A stretch of DNA of 64,000 nucleotides from Thelonectria olida. Taxonomy: Eukaryota > Ascomycota > Sordariomycetes > Hypocreales > Nectriaceae. A program made the translations under genes and the position numbers. Positions 36,199 through 49,512 of this stretch are shown here, in pieces. The stretch spans positions 1,054,001 through 1,118,000 of the forward strand of contig JAGPYM010000002.1 in assembly GCA_020736575.1 (NCBI GenBank), given 5' to 3'. Every line of letters starts with the position of its first letter. Positions within the stretch are counted from its first letter, which is position 1. Below the pieces are notes generated by a model. The model did no database searches, was not told the origin of the DNA, and saw nothing but the letters and a program-made list of their open reading frames with translations.

Positions 36199-39100
36199 AT
36201 GGCTCGCCAGCCGCAGCCCTTGCTTGACGCTGTGTTCAACCACCTAGTCCTGCCTCCCAAGCTCCCGACAACATTCAATAGCGACGATGCCTCACTAATC
36301 CAAAACCTCGGAGAGCGGCTTTTGAAAGCATGCGGCACCCTTCGTAACCTTTGTCACTTCGATGATGAAGAAATCTGGGATACCCTCGAGGCTTCCCTAC
36401 AAGCTACAAAAGCGCTGAACCACGAGTTCTTGGCCAAGCAAGACCTCACATGGGCTTTCAGCCGCTTGGAAAACGAATGGCTGGCTCTTCACATCGCAAA
36501 GCAAAACGCGGCTCTCCTAATTCACCGAGATGAGAAGTATGTCTCCATCTTCTAAGCTATTTGAGACTCGTTCTAACTTCTTCTCAAGGACCAACAGTGT
36601 CGTTTTCGAAGTTTTTGAAGTTGCGGCCCCTACCACAACAGTTCTCAAAGCAAATCATGCGCTGGCATGGGAGTTTCCCGGTCGCGCAGTTGCTATCCCG
36701 CTTGACGACTTTAGAGAGGAATCCTTCCTCAACGTCCTGTGTGACTTTCTCGAGCAATCGAGCTCAGAGACTTTTGACAAATTTGCGGCCCACGTATCTA
36801 GAGGGGGCAAGCCCATTGTCGAGACGCGTGACTGCCCCAGCCCAACACTCATTAGTGAGATGCTCATGTCGCTGCTGGAAGGCATTGGAAAACCAGTCAG
36901 CGTTCGAGCAGTTCAGAAGAGAGTCCGGGATGACGTGGTGCTTGGCTCATCCGAAGTTCCTTGGAGGCGTTCGGCGTATTGGCTGGTTCTCCGCGTTGCC
37001 ACCAGACGCCTCCTCTCCAATATCTTCAACGATTGCGGCGACGGTGTTGACCGGGTGTACTTCAAGTTCATCATGTGCGCCGTGTTGGCCGATCTCCTCA
37101 AAGATTGCATGGGGGAACTACACCCAGAGAAAACATTGATGCTCCAAGCAAAGCTCTGTCGTCGCCTTGCTAAGCTTGAGTCTGAGAAGTCGGCTGCTTC
37201 CGGGCCGCTGCAGTCGATGTACGACAGTTTCTTCATCGCCACGTCTGGGTTTTTCAAGGTCATTGCGGTCGAAGCACGACAGGGAGCCTCCATCTCGTGG
37301 CGAGAGTACAAGAAGAAGACTATTCGCCGGATTCCCACCCTCCCGCGTCGCGCGCCAGAAGAGGACCTCCGACTTGATTTGCCCAACAGCGGCCCAGTTC
37401 TTTCGCAACTGCTGACCCGGAATACGAATGCTCCGCAGCAGAGCGCTAAACCCAGCTCTTTATCTGTCAGTGAAGGAACGGTTTCTCAAGTGAATGAGAT
37501 GGCGAGTCGTTACGGGAGGCTCGTCCACGCCGATGTGATGATCATGGCACAAGTCAAGGGGACACCAACAGACCCAAGACAGAGATGTACCAATCTATCA
37601 CAAACACTCTTGAATCATCTGAGCAACGTCGGCGATGCGTATGATAACGATGCATTGCTAATGAGCCGCTATCTCCTCCGATTATTCGAGCTATGGGTGT
37701 CCATGGATCAGGCAGCCACAACGGCGTGTCCTCTTCTCAGGAAGTACCATCCCACTTTCATACCGGAAGCGCTCGATGTGCTTTGTTTACTCACAATGGA
37801 TGAGATGGCACGTTTGAATCATGTCCAGCAGTATCTTGCTGATCGCATCGCTCACCACAGCCCGGATCACGCTTCCATCTTCGACAGCCCCAATCGAAAA
37901 TCCGCCTTCCCAACACAATTCAACGAGACTGAAGGGGGAGTGTGATGATTGCTGTAGGCGAACGGATGACCGCCGCCTGTTACCAATCCAGGACTTCAAA
38001 GAGCTCAGAGCTTGCATCCCTCATGGCAGAGTACGAGAAGTTATCTGAGGCCATACAGACTGGTGTCTGCTGCTGCACTCGACAGCCCAATGGCACACTA
38101 AGCGTGGAGGGATGCAATCGGTGTTGGAAGAAGCGTTGCAGGAAGCGACTGAAGATTAGCATACACGAGGACTTCCTCCCGCAGAATAAGGCGAAGCATG
38201 GCAAAGCCCAACGAGCTGCCATCCTCTTCGAACTTGTCGTACCTGAGTACCTTGCAGCATACCGGGTAGCTACCTGGAAGCTGCGGCTGTTGGGGACTCG
38301 CTGTGTTCCCGTTGCTCCTTGCCAACCTCCGTTGCTATTGGAGAAATATGACCATTACAACCCATTTTGGAGGCACGGCACCAGGGGTTCCAAGTCATTC
38401 ACCTTGGCGTCGGGCAAAAAGTCATTTCTGCAGATGCATTACAAGAAACAGAAGCTTCCGAAAACAAGGGCTCAGGTCCTTTTGGCATTTGCGCCTGAGT
38501 TCACTTATTATGATAGTGAGTTGAGCGTGTGGGCTCATGACATGGACACGGCTCCTTGGTTCCAACATCTTCTCGGCTCATGGCTGCCCAGGGGTGTGAT
38601 GGATCCTTATGGAGATGAGACGAGATGTATGGGAGACACTACGTTTCCTCCTTCGTCGTATCAGATAACAGCAAGTGCGTCCAGCTGTCCCCCAGGCATG
38701 TCTGTACACGAGTTCTCTGCCTTTCAGCGAGCCGTTTCCGGACGGAGCCGACGATGGCCAGTACTTCTGGTTGAGCTGGGAGCAACCAACTTCAACTTTA
38801 GCAGTGAGACCACGATGGCGTTCTTCAACCATCTCGCCCTGCAAGCTGGTCCAATGGGCCGGGAGCTGGGGAACTTGCGCGAAGCCCACAACTGGTTCAA
38901 TGACCAAGCCTTCCGCTCCAGGTTGTATGAGCAACTCCGTAACCGGCTGGAAACACTCGTTTCTAACTGGCGTGAGGTGTTTTGCATGAGCACCATCGTC
39001 ACCCTTACTATCCGACTGTATCATCTTAGTCCTCAAGAGTCCCGAGGGGTAGCACATGAGCTTTTGCTGAAGATCCGCGAGATCACCTCTGCTTGGATCG

Positions 39101-42100
39101 TCCATCTTCGCCACGAGGTCAGGTCAACAAACGATGCCGAAGGCGCACGTAAAGCTGCAACGTACGCTTTTTGGGCTGCTCTACTCTGCCGCCAGACCTT
39201 CTCGGTCTATCTTGATGCGCCAGACACTGTGAAAACTCTTGGGAACGACCAGTTTCTTCAGTTTTTCCGTGCCTCCATCGCTCTTCAGGAGAATCTACTG
39301 GTCAACTTGGACGAGCTCAATCCCCTCCTCAAAGGCTTGCTCACTCGGGACTTGTCCACGTTTTACTCCATGCGAGAGACCATCAAGAATTGGGCCATGC
39401 ATTCCCATTCTGCCCTCGAAGAGGCCATCGACGAGACATGGGCAGATTCAGGCCTTACCAGAAGGAGAACCTATTCCTCATGGAGTTCTCTGCCTAGAAA
39501 GCACTCCTGGTGGGTTATGTCGCGGACTTCTGGCACCCAATGGACGGGACCGCAGGTAGTTCAATATCACATACTACAGGGGCATTTGTTAGTGGATGGA
39601 AAACCACTGGGAAGGCTGCCTTTAGAGATGAGGGAAGATCCAAGCATTCGAGAATTATTCGGAAGACAGCACTTGCTCACCCGTCCATCAAGCCTCACGG
39701 ACATGCAATATCAACTTGTGAGCCAAGTCAACGGTCACCAAATCCACATGGGCTTTAGGGGTGGCAAGGTTGTGATCCGAGCAATCTTTAGGAATTCTTT
39801 GCTAGAACACGTTTCTCGCACCATCTTCAGGAGCCCTTCGGGTATCGACCTGCCTTCTGGGCTTGTTGATGACTGTGTTCATTGGCTCAACCTCAATACG
39901 GGAGTGCTCGAGATGCGCCGAAAGCCGCATATCTGGCATCCAAAGCCCTCCAACTGGCTGCTGGACATTCGCAAGCACATTTGCACGAGAAATCAATTCG
40001 CAGTAGCCCGGCCAGGACAACGAGCAAAGCAAGGCAGCTGTCTCGTTAATCCGCGTTCAGACGTCGGGCAAAAAATCGCTGCTATCTTCCAGGATTTCGA
40101 AGACGTGGAAAAATTGACTACTTACCAACCAATTGGCAAAGGCTCGTTGACGGTTGAGATGAAGCGCTTGGAGATTCGCTTCTCTGTCAACCACAAAAAC
40201 CTGCTTCAGTGTCGACAACTCGAGTCTGAGGTCGACCCGGATCAAGATGCAGGCACACTCTACGGCCTCGCAAGCCAGATTGTCCTACGCAGCGTCGAAA
40301 ACCCCGAACGCAAGAGCATCCTTGTTCCAATCGGCAGGAAATTCTCCTGGGAGAAAAGGGGGATGCATGTCGCCGTTAAAATTGCCAACGACGGCATGTA
40401 CGCCCGGTTCACGATCGACAGACTCCTTGGTCGACTCGATTGCGCCCAGGAGCCGAATCTTCTGCACTTCAAGACGGCTTTGCATGCATTAACCTCGTTT
40501 CCTCTGCCGGATGAGCTGACTGGGCGCACGGGAACTGAAGAAGCTATGCATTGTCTGGCATCAGCTTGCAGCCAGCCATGGACGCCGTTACCCGACCTCT
40601 CAAAGCACATGCTACTTATGCTGGAATCCCTCTCGCCGAAAAGGCAGTACTATCCCAAGGGATCGAAGTTCTGTCAGAATGCAAAATGGGACAACGACCT
40701 CACCATGACGATTCAACACGAAGGGTTGGCTCCGCTGGTAGAGGGCATACTCCAGCAATCGCGGAAGCTCGAAGCCTTTCAAGTGACCGCTGACGTACAA
40801 CCTGCTACGGATTTGGAGGACGCTACCATGAGTCATTTGAGTCTCCGCGGCCTCATTCGCAGGCAGATCTATGAGCGTGTTCGCTCCCCCTCAGACTCCT
40901 TAACACTCGCCAAGGCCGCGCAGTGGTTCCCGTATAAGCCCAGAGACCGTGGTGCTAAGCCCGAGGGATGCCAAGTGTACCATGTTGTCAATATGGTGTG
41001 GACAAAATCCGATGAATTGCCTAAACTCGCAACGTTGGCTCCTTTGTTCAGAAACATTGATACCATTGGGGGCGTCCAACACGCCTTCGAAAGCATCAAC
41101 ATTCAGGAACTCCTCAACACCGACATCATGGTAATTTGGGGCAACTTGGTCCAAACTTGTCGGAGCACAAGCTCCTCGGCCAAATACGTTCGTCTCTTCC
41201 TACTCGCGCTCCTGGCATTGGACAGGGAACCCGCCAGCATGAAGATGGTCTTCTGGCTGGTGGCTCTTGCAAAGGATAGTAGGATTCGGGAGATTGAGCC
41301 GCCGCAATCTACGACTTACAGCCAGTTCCAGGTCTTCGAGATGCCTAGCAAAGACGGGTTGATGGCGCGTATTCTCGAACACCAGGTGGACCACCGCGGA
41401 TATCTCGACTCTCTACGAACGAAGCGAGCCAGGAAATCAGCCAAATCCAAAGCCAATTTCGAAACCCAGCAAAGAACTGAAGCGGAGGCTGTTGCGCAGA
41501 TCCTCATGGCCAGGTGGCCTAATAGTATGCCGGGGACATACAGGGAGTTGCAAGGTATGGTTGGAGGCTCTCTGGAGTGCATTGACGTTGAAAAAGCGTG
41601 GGCGAGTTTGGATCTGGAATTCGACAGACTATGCCGCAACCACAAGTTGTCCTGCTACTTGAAACAGCTTCAGGACGCTGTCGATCAAATACCGCAACAC
41701 AAGATAAGATCAGATCGTGAGATGCACCCGGGTCTTAATGGTTCCGAACCCAAGAAGTTGACACCATTTGCCTCAACTGCCACGAGAGACCACTTCAAAG
41801 TCCCGGAGCTTGCAGCCCGGCTAGCTTTGAAGAAGTTTCGAAAGCTCGACAACAACCTGAGACCCCACGAGATTGTCAAGAACGACTCAGCCATGGCTTT
41901 GGTCTCTGATTTGGTGCGATATGTCAAGACGTCCCTCAACTTCTCATCTCTACCAAATGAGCTATCGGTTCTGAATGGAATCATAGACACATTTGCGTCC
42001 TCAGACAATGCTACACGAAAGCAGTATGGCGAAGACCTTGGAGAGTCGTTCAGAGCGTTGGTTCGACAACGTCAAACATCGGCCACCCCCAGTCAACCTC

Positions 42101-45100
42101 CACACAGCCACAGCATTGCTTATCAAATCCGCCAAGCAAGACAAGCACTATTTCAACATGGTGAAAATATCAGAGAATCGATTTCTCAGGACGAGGAAGG
42201 CCCAGGGTGGCTTAGCACTGGAAACCTCTGGCCTTGTCATTCACGAGTGGCTCTACTTGAGCTGCTCCGAAACGACAACATTCAGCATCTGGACCCCGGC
42301 ATGAAGGAGGCTCTCATTTGGTATGGAGTGCTTATCACGAACCTCCAGCGCCTCAATCGAATGCAAGATGCGTGGCGCTGCAGGAACACGAAGCGACTGG
42401 TCGAGGAACACGAGAACCAGGGTCACTCGAACTGGCATCCCGCTGAACATCCGGAATGGCTTCTTCTCGAAATCGACAATGACCTCCTCATACGGCAATC
42501 ACAAGTCGATGTAGCCAGAGCCATTGTTGTGCCGTCATCATCCAGCAATTCGGTTTTGCAAATGAACATGGGAGAAGGTCAGTTTGTAGATAGATAGCCG
42601 CTGCCTCAATGCTGACCCGGAGAACACAGGGAAAACGTCATGCATCATGCCCATGGTGGCGACTATGCTGGCGGACAAATCTCAGCTCTGCCGATTGATT
42701 GTTCCTCGCGCTTTGTTGTTGCAAACCGCCCTCGTCATCCAACGGCGCATCGGCCGGCTCATTGGAAGGAGAGTCCAGCATATTCCTTTCCAGCGACGGT
42801 CGCCCAAAGGGAGTCAGACGCTCGCACTATATCGGAGAATCCACCAGGAGACTCTCGAATCCGGCGGGATCATGCTTTGTCTCCCCGAGCACATCCTCTC
42901 GTTCCAGCTGAGCGGTCTTCAGCAACTAGCTGACGGCCACACGCAGGCGGCACTCAAAATGATGGACATCCAACAGCGGATCACTGGGTCGAGCCGCGAC
43001 ATTCTAGACGAGTCTGACCTGACGCTTTCCTGCAAGACCCAGCTCATTTATCCCAGCGGCGTTCCCGTCATTGTGGACGGACACCCTCATCCCTGGGAAG
43101 TGGTGCAGGACCTGCTCTCTCTGGTCGAAGGCCACTGCTCGCTTTTGGAAGACAGGTTCAAGGGTAGCTTTCAGGTCTTCCGGCGCCATCAGGGCTACCC
43201 GATCCTCCATTTCCTCGATGTCAAAGCCGAACGCGCTCTCAACGAGCTGCTCATCAGGGACGTTTGCGAGGGTCGCCTTGCTCGCGTCCGGCTGAAGGAT
43301 CCCCTGGACTCTCATGCTCAAAACGCCATCTCTCTCATCGTTTCCGGGGCCGAAGTCTCCAACTCGACTTGGGTAGAAACATCAAAGTCCTTGGAGGACG
43401 ACGTCTTTGGGGCCAAGTGCCTGTACCTGCTCCGCGGTCTCATTTCGGAGCGCATCATTCTTCTCTGCCTCAAAAAGCGTTGGAATGTGCAGTTTGGCCT
43501 CCATCCAGATCGGGCGCCTATAGCAGTGCCGTTTGAGGCCAAAGGCGTTCCTTCTCAGACGGCAGAGTATGGCCATCCAGACACCGCGCTTATTCTGACC
43601 TGTCTCGCTTTCTATCAAACCGGCCTGTCGAAGACCCAGATTGCCCAGAGCCTACAGCAAATCATCAGGACAGATGACCCTGCCACCCAATATGAGCACT
43701 GGATACACGGGTGTAAGTTCTTGCCCGCTACACTACGACACGTGAACCTTCTCAGTGCAGACGACGACGCGCAGATGGAAGAGCTATGGAACTATTTGCG
43801 CTTTGACAGGCACATCCTGAACTACTACATGAACAATTTTGTTTTTCCTCGACATGCCAAACAGTTTGGGGTGAAGCTTCAGGCCTCCGGCTGGGATATT
43901 CCGCTTCTATCCATGCGCTCTTCGTCTGACACGCCATCATCCCCGTCATGCCTGACGACGGGCTTCAGCGGAACGAACGACAACAAGAGGCTGCTGCCCC
44001 GGACCATTAAGCAGGATGACTTGCCGGGCCTTCTCCACACGAACGCGGAAGTCCTGAGCTATCTTCTTGAGGAGCGGAACAAAACATGCTATCAAGCTGT
44101 CGATGAGTCTGGTCAGCACCTGAGCGAGAGGGGCCTGCTGGGGCTTCTCAACAGGAACAGGATCCGGGTTCTCATTGACGCAGGAGCCCACATCCTAGAG
44201 ATGGAAAATCATGACCTGGCGGAAGCATGGCTTGAGATCGATCATCAAGCTCAGGGTGCCGTCTATTTCGACAAGAACGGTCGAATCATGGTTCGTGCTC
44301 GGTTTCAAAAGTCCCCCATGCCCCTTCTGGCCAGCTCTTTCGCGGACAAGATGGACGAGTGCGTGGTGTACGTCGACGAGGCACATACGAGAGGCACAGA
44401 TCTAAAGCTGCCACTACAGGCGAAGGGAGCGGTGACTCTTGGAATGGGGCAAACTAAAGATCAAACTGTGCAAGGTAAGGGAGAACTTTTGGTTCCAGAC
44501 AACGTAGCTCGCTAACTTCAGCTCATTACAGCGGCCATGAGGTTGAGACAGCTCGGTTCAACCCAATCGGTAGCATTCGTGGCCCCTCCCGAGGTATATC
44601 AAAGCATTCTTGATCTACGACCTGGGCATTTGAAGGGAATAAAGCACGGTCCGGCATATTCCTGCGATGTCGTGCGCTGGCTTCTCGAGCAGAGCTGCAA
44701 GGCCAACGAAGACATCATGTCCCTCCACATCGCCCAAGGCTTCGACTTCTGCCGCCGTGCCAACGCTTGGTGGAAGTACAAAGACTCGTTGAATCAGAAG
44801 TCCAACGCCGATAAGCTCCTCGGTGTCATACGACAACAAGAAGACCAGTCGATCGAGGAACTCTATGGTCCCAGGACCACGGCTCCCAGCACACAGCAAA
44901 CGCAACTTGACTTTCCCAAGCTCCAGGCCTTCAATTCCAGCCTTGTCAGGCAAAGACTTGACCTGCATCTTTCCGGCAGACAGTGCGTGTCGTCTGCCCT
45001 GGCGGAAGTGGAACAGGAGCGGGAAGTCGAGTTCGAAGTCGAGCAAGTCCGGGAGAAGCAAAACCGGGGGCCATTGGTGCCTCTTTCGTTCCCCGGTCTA

Positions 45101-46061
45101 AATCCATACATCTCCCGGTTCGTAGAGACTGGTGAGTTGGACCCGAGGGGGCCATCCGTCCAGGCTTTTGCCTTTGTCGGCACCACCAAGATCGGTCGAA
45201 AGTTTGGCGTCCATGAAACAGGATCCAAGCTGTTTGTCTCTAGGGAGTTCACGAGGACAGTTAACGGCACATCCGAGGCAAATTCGACAGTGGTCGTAAG
45301 TAGCACTCCCATTCTCACCAATCAACCCAGCCACTAACCTCAGGCAGCGCCCGGTCGAATGGATTCTCTGGAGCGCGAAGACAGAAACGGCCCTTATCGT
45401 GATTCCCGAAGAGGCTGAGCTCCTCATGCCCAAACTTCGAATGCTCGACGAACCCCAAGTCTGGCTTTTGAGCTATGCTGCGCCTGTCACCAAGTCCATG
45501 CAGCCGTTCAACACGTTCAGCTTCTTCACGGTCCCATCTCAGAAAAAACGACATCGCTTACCTGGTTGGCTCTCCCTCGAAGTTGGCATCGTCGCGGGGA
45601 GACTATACTTTGATTACCACGAGTACAAACCCATCCTCAGATGGCTAGGCGTACAGGAGGAGACCGAAAACGCCCACAGCGCTCTCGCAGTCTCACTTGA
45701 AGCGCAATGCGGCCTATGCATCGAGCAACCCCTCAAGTTTCTCTTGGAATGGTTGATGTACCGTCGCGAGACTCAGGACATCACGCACACACCTATGGGA
45801 TTCGTGACTCAACGCCGAATTCTGAAGTCTGATCACTCCTTCTTCATCTCGGCTACGGAGACGAGCAAAATGACGGACAAGGCACCTGTCCGCGGCTGCA
45901 TGGATGAGCACGTTCAGAACAGCGCCCAGGAGAGTGACGATGATAGTGAATGGGGCAGCATGGATGATGAAGTGGGCATGGATAATGGTGCTGACAATGG
46001 ATTCACTCATGGAGGGAAGATGCCGGGACATTATGGAGATGATGACGACTTGCAGGAATGA
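36199..46061 (+). CDS. Giant DUF6606/DUF3638/DUF3645 P-loop protein (3199 aa)
   Basis: Six exons deduced: 36199-36536, 36589-37941, 37992-42577, 42630-44474, 44532-45295, 45348-46061. All introns are 50-57 nt and the sum is exactly 3200 codons. The product opens with the family-typical DAVFNHLVLPPKLPTTF. The DUF3638 region carries a Walker A loop, NMGEGKTS (about 2089-2096), whose glycine codon is split by intron 3. DUF3645 follows, with YVDEAHTRGTDLKLPL (Walker B-like, Asp near 2675) and then QAAMRLRQLG. The GEGKT and DEAH pair recalls SecA/superfamily-2 ATPases. These proteins are often labelled ubiquitinyl hydrolase; I see no catalytic motif that supports this. The C-terminus is very acidic. 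The intron 37942-37991 is the least certain splice (short, donor GTGATG), but it restores the frame. The function is unknown. The convergent neighbour is an unusual kinase gene 317 bp away. Confidence 0.85.
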
Positions 46062-46377
46062 ATCTGTCCCTCGTAGACAACTATGTATGAGATTGAGTAG
46101 AGTTCGCCCGGACTGGAGGCGGAATACAGTGACGACTGGTTGATGAAACGTTGATGTGTACCCTCAACAAGCTTTTAATAAGCTCTATCATGTACTGCCT
46201 AACCTATCTTCAAGCTCAATCCTCAATTTAAACTCGTCACAGTCTGACTTCTTTTGCTCAAAATGTGCCTGCTCGGCTGTAATAATGTAGGCTTTGCCCC
46301 TTTCAAATATCAAGTTGAACCAAAACGGCAAGCCACATCTCAAGAGTGCCGTGACACCTATTTATTACTCCTTCTCC

Positions 46378-49300
46378 CTATCCTCGAGGCACAGCTAGGC
46401 CAATTGCGATTCCAGCTACGGTAAGAAACCCTGGCACAAGCGCGTTCTGCAGATCTGTCGGGTTGATGTAGACAATCCAGAGGCCAGCGAAGATAACACA
46501 AAGAATGAGGCAGACGAGAGAACAAACGAGAAACTTGCGCAGTGAGAATCCCATTTGTGCATGTATCCCCCAACCAACTTCGCCCACCTTCTTAGTAAAC
46601 GGAGGAGGGTTGGTCTTCTTAGGCAGCATGTTGACTATATCAGTTTCTCCTCTGGCCCTATTCGGATGCATAAGGCCAGACACCATTTGTGCTGCCGCCG
46701 CTTTCATCTGTATATCGAGCGGTTCCGGCACAGAGTGTCCGTAATGCCTGGCGTCCGGTGGCGGAAGGCCACTTTCCACGGGGCAGACCTGGTCTCGGTT
46801 CCGCCACACAACACAGAACTAAGAGCATGTTAAGGGTTATCTCGGCCAGAGAAGTCTTGGGTTCGGTACCTTGATAAACTCGATTCGAGTACATCGCTTC
46901 CATGAGAGCTTTTGCAAAAGCCATCCTTTGATCGAGTTGCCTCCTGAGCACCGAATTGCTTTGTTGACTTGCCGATATAATTCCTCGTCGTCCTTCAAGG
47001 CCTCGCAATTGACTATAGGAAACAAAAGAATTTCTTCGGGCTCCGCATAAGCTTTCTCGACACACCAGTAAATGTCTTTTGTTCCCAGTGGCGCGGCTGA
47101 GGGGGGAGAAGCGGTACCCAGCGGAGCCGAGTTGCCATGCATAGCACAGGTACCGATACTCCGGGCTTGTGCCAAAGTGTTCAATGGTACCGCCGGCTGA
47201 GTCTGCTCTGAGTTGACCGTCCCAACTGTGCTGTTGGACAGCGGGAGAAGGGGGGTCTGATTGCCGATAACTGGCACGCACTTTGGCTTATACCGGCTCA
47301 TCTCTTCTTCAGAGAGAGCTAAGGAAAGCTCGTAACCTCTCCACTGCGATCAATTAACTCCAAGTCCTTCATTGCCATACATGTATCCAAACTCACCTTC
47401 CACGTCATCATGGTCTCGTTTGGGCCCAACGCCACCCGAGGGCGCGGAAATGGGCTCCAGTCAACGGGATGCCCGATCCAATTCTCAACGCTGAGTCTGA
47501 AAGCGTCGACGCGTGAGACTGGGCTTGCTTGGTTTTCGGGGGTAAATTGTACAAGTCGTAAACCATCGTGATACTCAATCTGTAGGAAGTAAGTCGGCCA
47601 TCTGAGAGACCTGAGCCAGGACCGTCTCGTCTATTGTTCAGACAAGACACTGACCTTCATGACTTCCATGAGTTCCTTGCAGACGGCTCTTATCGTTGGT
47701 CTGCAAATAGATTTGGCCAGCATTTTGCAAAGAAGTGGCTCAAGTCGTTGTGCTCTCTCGTCTGCTTTAGATAAGCCACTAATCCACTGGAGAACCTCTG
47801 ATTTGACATCTTCGCCGTTGTCGAATCGTGTGTCGTTGAACGAATCCGAAAAAACATTGCCTTCAGCTGTTGTGATGGAGTCTCGAAATGATGAAACGCC
47901 CGCAGAACCACCAGCGACAAGAAAGGTAGCCATTTCCGTGAAGACACATCCCAACTTCCAAACATCGTTCGACAAGAGTTCCTTTGAATCTGGAATCTGA
48001 ATTTTCTCTGGCGCCGCACCCGAAGGTCCAGGGTTTGGTGACGTGCGTTGAAGCTCGGGGGAGTCGTAGGACCAAGCAGATCGATGTGCCCGGCTTCCGC
48101 ATTCCCAAGTCAAGGCTTTTGTGAGATCAACTGACAGACCGAAATCCGAGAGTTTGAGAGTGAGATCTTGTCCTGGAGATTCTTCGTATAGCAGGATATT
48201 TGACGGCTTGATATCCCGGTGAGCAGTCCGCATCGAGTCGTGAAGGTAGGCGACGGCACTTGCCAACCCAGCAAACTGTCCCCATAGAGACTTCTGCAAA
48301 AGTTCGTAGGGGAGGCTGTTTTTGTCGCAAGTTCCTCGGAAAACGCGCTTCAGGTTTCCTAAAGCCAAAGGGAAGGCAAAATTGAAATATTGAATCCCGC
48401 CTTCTTCTAGCTTGAAAGCAGAGAGGGTCTCAACAACGTGAGGATGATCTATCGAGTTAAGGCGCTTTAATGACTCAAACTCGGCCCAAAATCGCCCCGG
48501 AGTGGTAGTACTATGAAGCCGCTTGATAGCAAACTATAGTCGTGGATGTTAGAATCGTATTCATAAGAAGCAGAGCCGGTATTCACACAATCACCTTTTG
48601 AAGAACCTCTTTTGGGTTCGGCTGGCCGCACTGAGTCACTGACAATGTGGTGCGGGCACTCGCAGAAAACACCTCAGAGCTTTCACCGACCCCCAGCTGA
48701 GCTGAATATAGGCCACTTAATGCCCTTTTACCTTGATCATCGGTCTCATCTTGTTTCGTCTCGATCAATACTTCTTTTACGAACTTCGATCCCGTGTTTA
48801 GAGGCAGTGATGGTTGAGTAGCCGGATCGAAGAGAGGAATTGAATCGGTGTCGGCAAATCGATCCTGAGCTGATCCAGCCTCATCACCAGTAGTGTAGTT
48901 GCGTTGAGATTGTGTCCCAGGCAACGATGGTGATGGTGATGGCGGCCGGTGCGGTAGAGTATCGCGTGCTCTCTCTTCCGTAGGGGTCGACAATAAACGT
49001 GAAATTGCTTCATTCTGTCGCCCAGCCTTTTCATATGCGCTCGCTTTCGTGACCAACTGAGTCTCGATGTCGGTGAGCAGGCGGTGTGTGTACAGGATAA
49101 TGGTGTCAGATATCAGCTAGATACCAGTTAATTGAATGGGGACAGAAGGGAGATCTGACGAAGGAAAGGTTCACACACTCTGATCTTGTAATCGCCATCG
49201 AGTATGACGTCCAAGGCAAGCCGAATCCCTTTCATAGATGGATATCGTATTTCAAGCACCTGAGACGTCGGGTAGGCTGCCCTGAGCTCTGCTTCATGAC

Positions 49301-49512
49301 AAGCAACACACTCATTTCCTGGCCTGTGGTACGTTTTATGTATTCCGCAGTACACCATATGACCACGTTTGACACATCGAGCAGTGCAAGCCTTCTTACA
49401 TGTCAGACTAAGGTAGGAGAAGTAAATTTAGCACTTAACAAGAACTTGAGGTTTTGAAGGGTGGGCTTGGTGGGAACATTGTGAATTCAACTTACCAATG
49501 ATGACGACCCAT
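46378..49512 (-). CDS. Zinc-finger-like / protein kinase / two-TM fusion protein (914 aa)
   Basis: Seven exons on the minus strand: 49512-49496, 49407-49179, 49116-48595, 48533-47655, 47579-47397, 47343-46870, 46818-46378. All join in frame (915 codons). Residues 1-45 hold a Cys/His cluster of the form CxxC-x3-C-x3-C-x3-GHxxYCxxH...CxxC, probably zinc-binding. A Ser/Pro-rich linker follows. The kinase domain is complete in motif terms: glycine loop LGVGESSEVFSA (about 223), FAIK lysine 260, HRDIKPSNILL (Asp 363) and SDFGLS (Asp 386). Then comes a region with KDIYWCVEKAYAEPEEILL and SWKRCTRIEFIK that I recall from many uncharacterised fungal proteins. Two hydrophobic segments (about 864-886 and 896-911) end the chain, so it is probably anchored in a membrane by its tail. 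No named orthologue is recognised. The kinase should be active, since all key residues are present. Exon 1 is only 17 nt and is the least certain part. Confidence 0.8.

Noticed and set aside
37942..37991. Reading the TGA at 37943 as the end of one gene and the start of a second
   Set aside because: A 50-nt GT-AG intron here restores the frame, both sides belong to one long family, and the full spliced length of 3200 codons is frame-perfect.
36199..46061. Label ubiquitinyl hydrolase for the giant protein
   Set aside because: No Cys/His box or other deubiquitinase motif is visible; the visible motifs are those of a P-loop ATPase.
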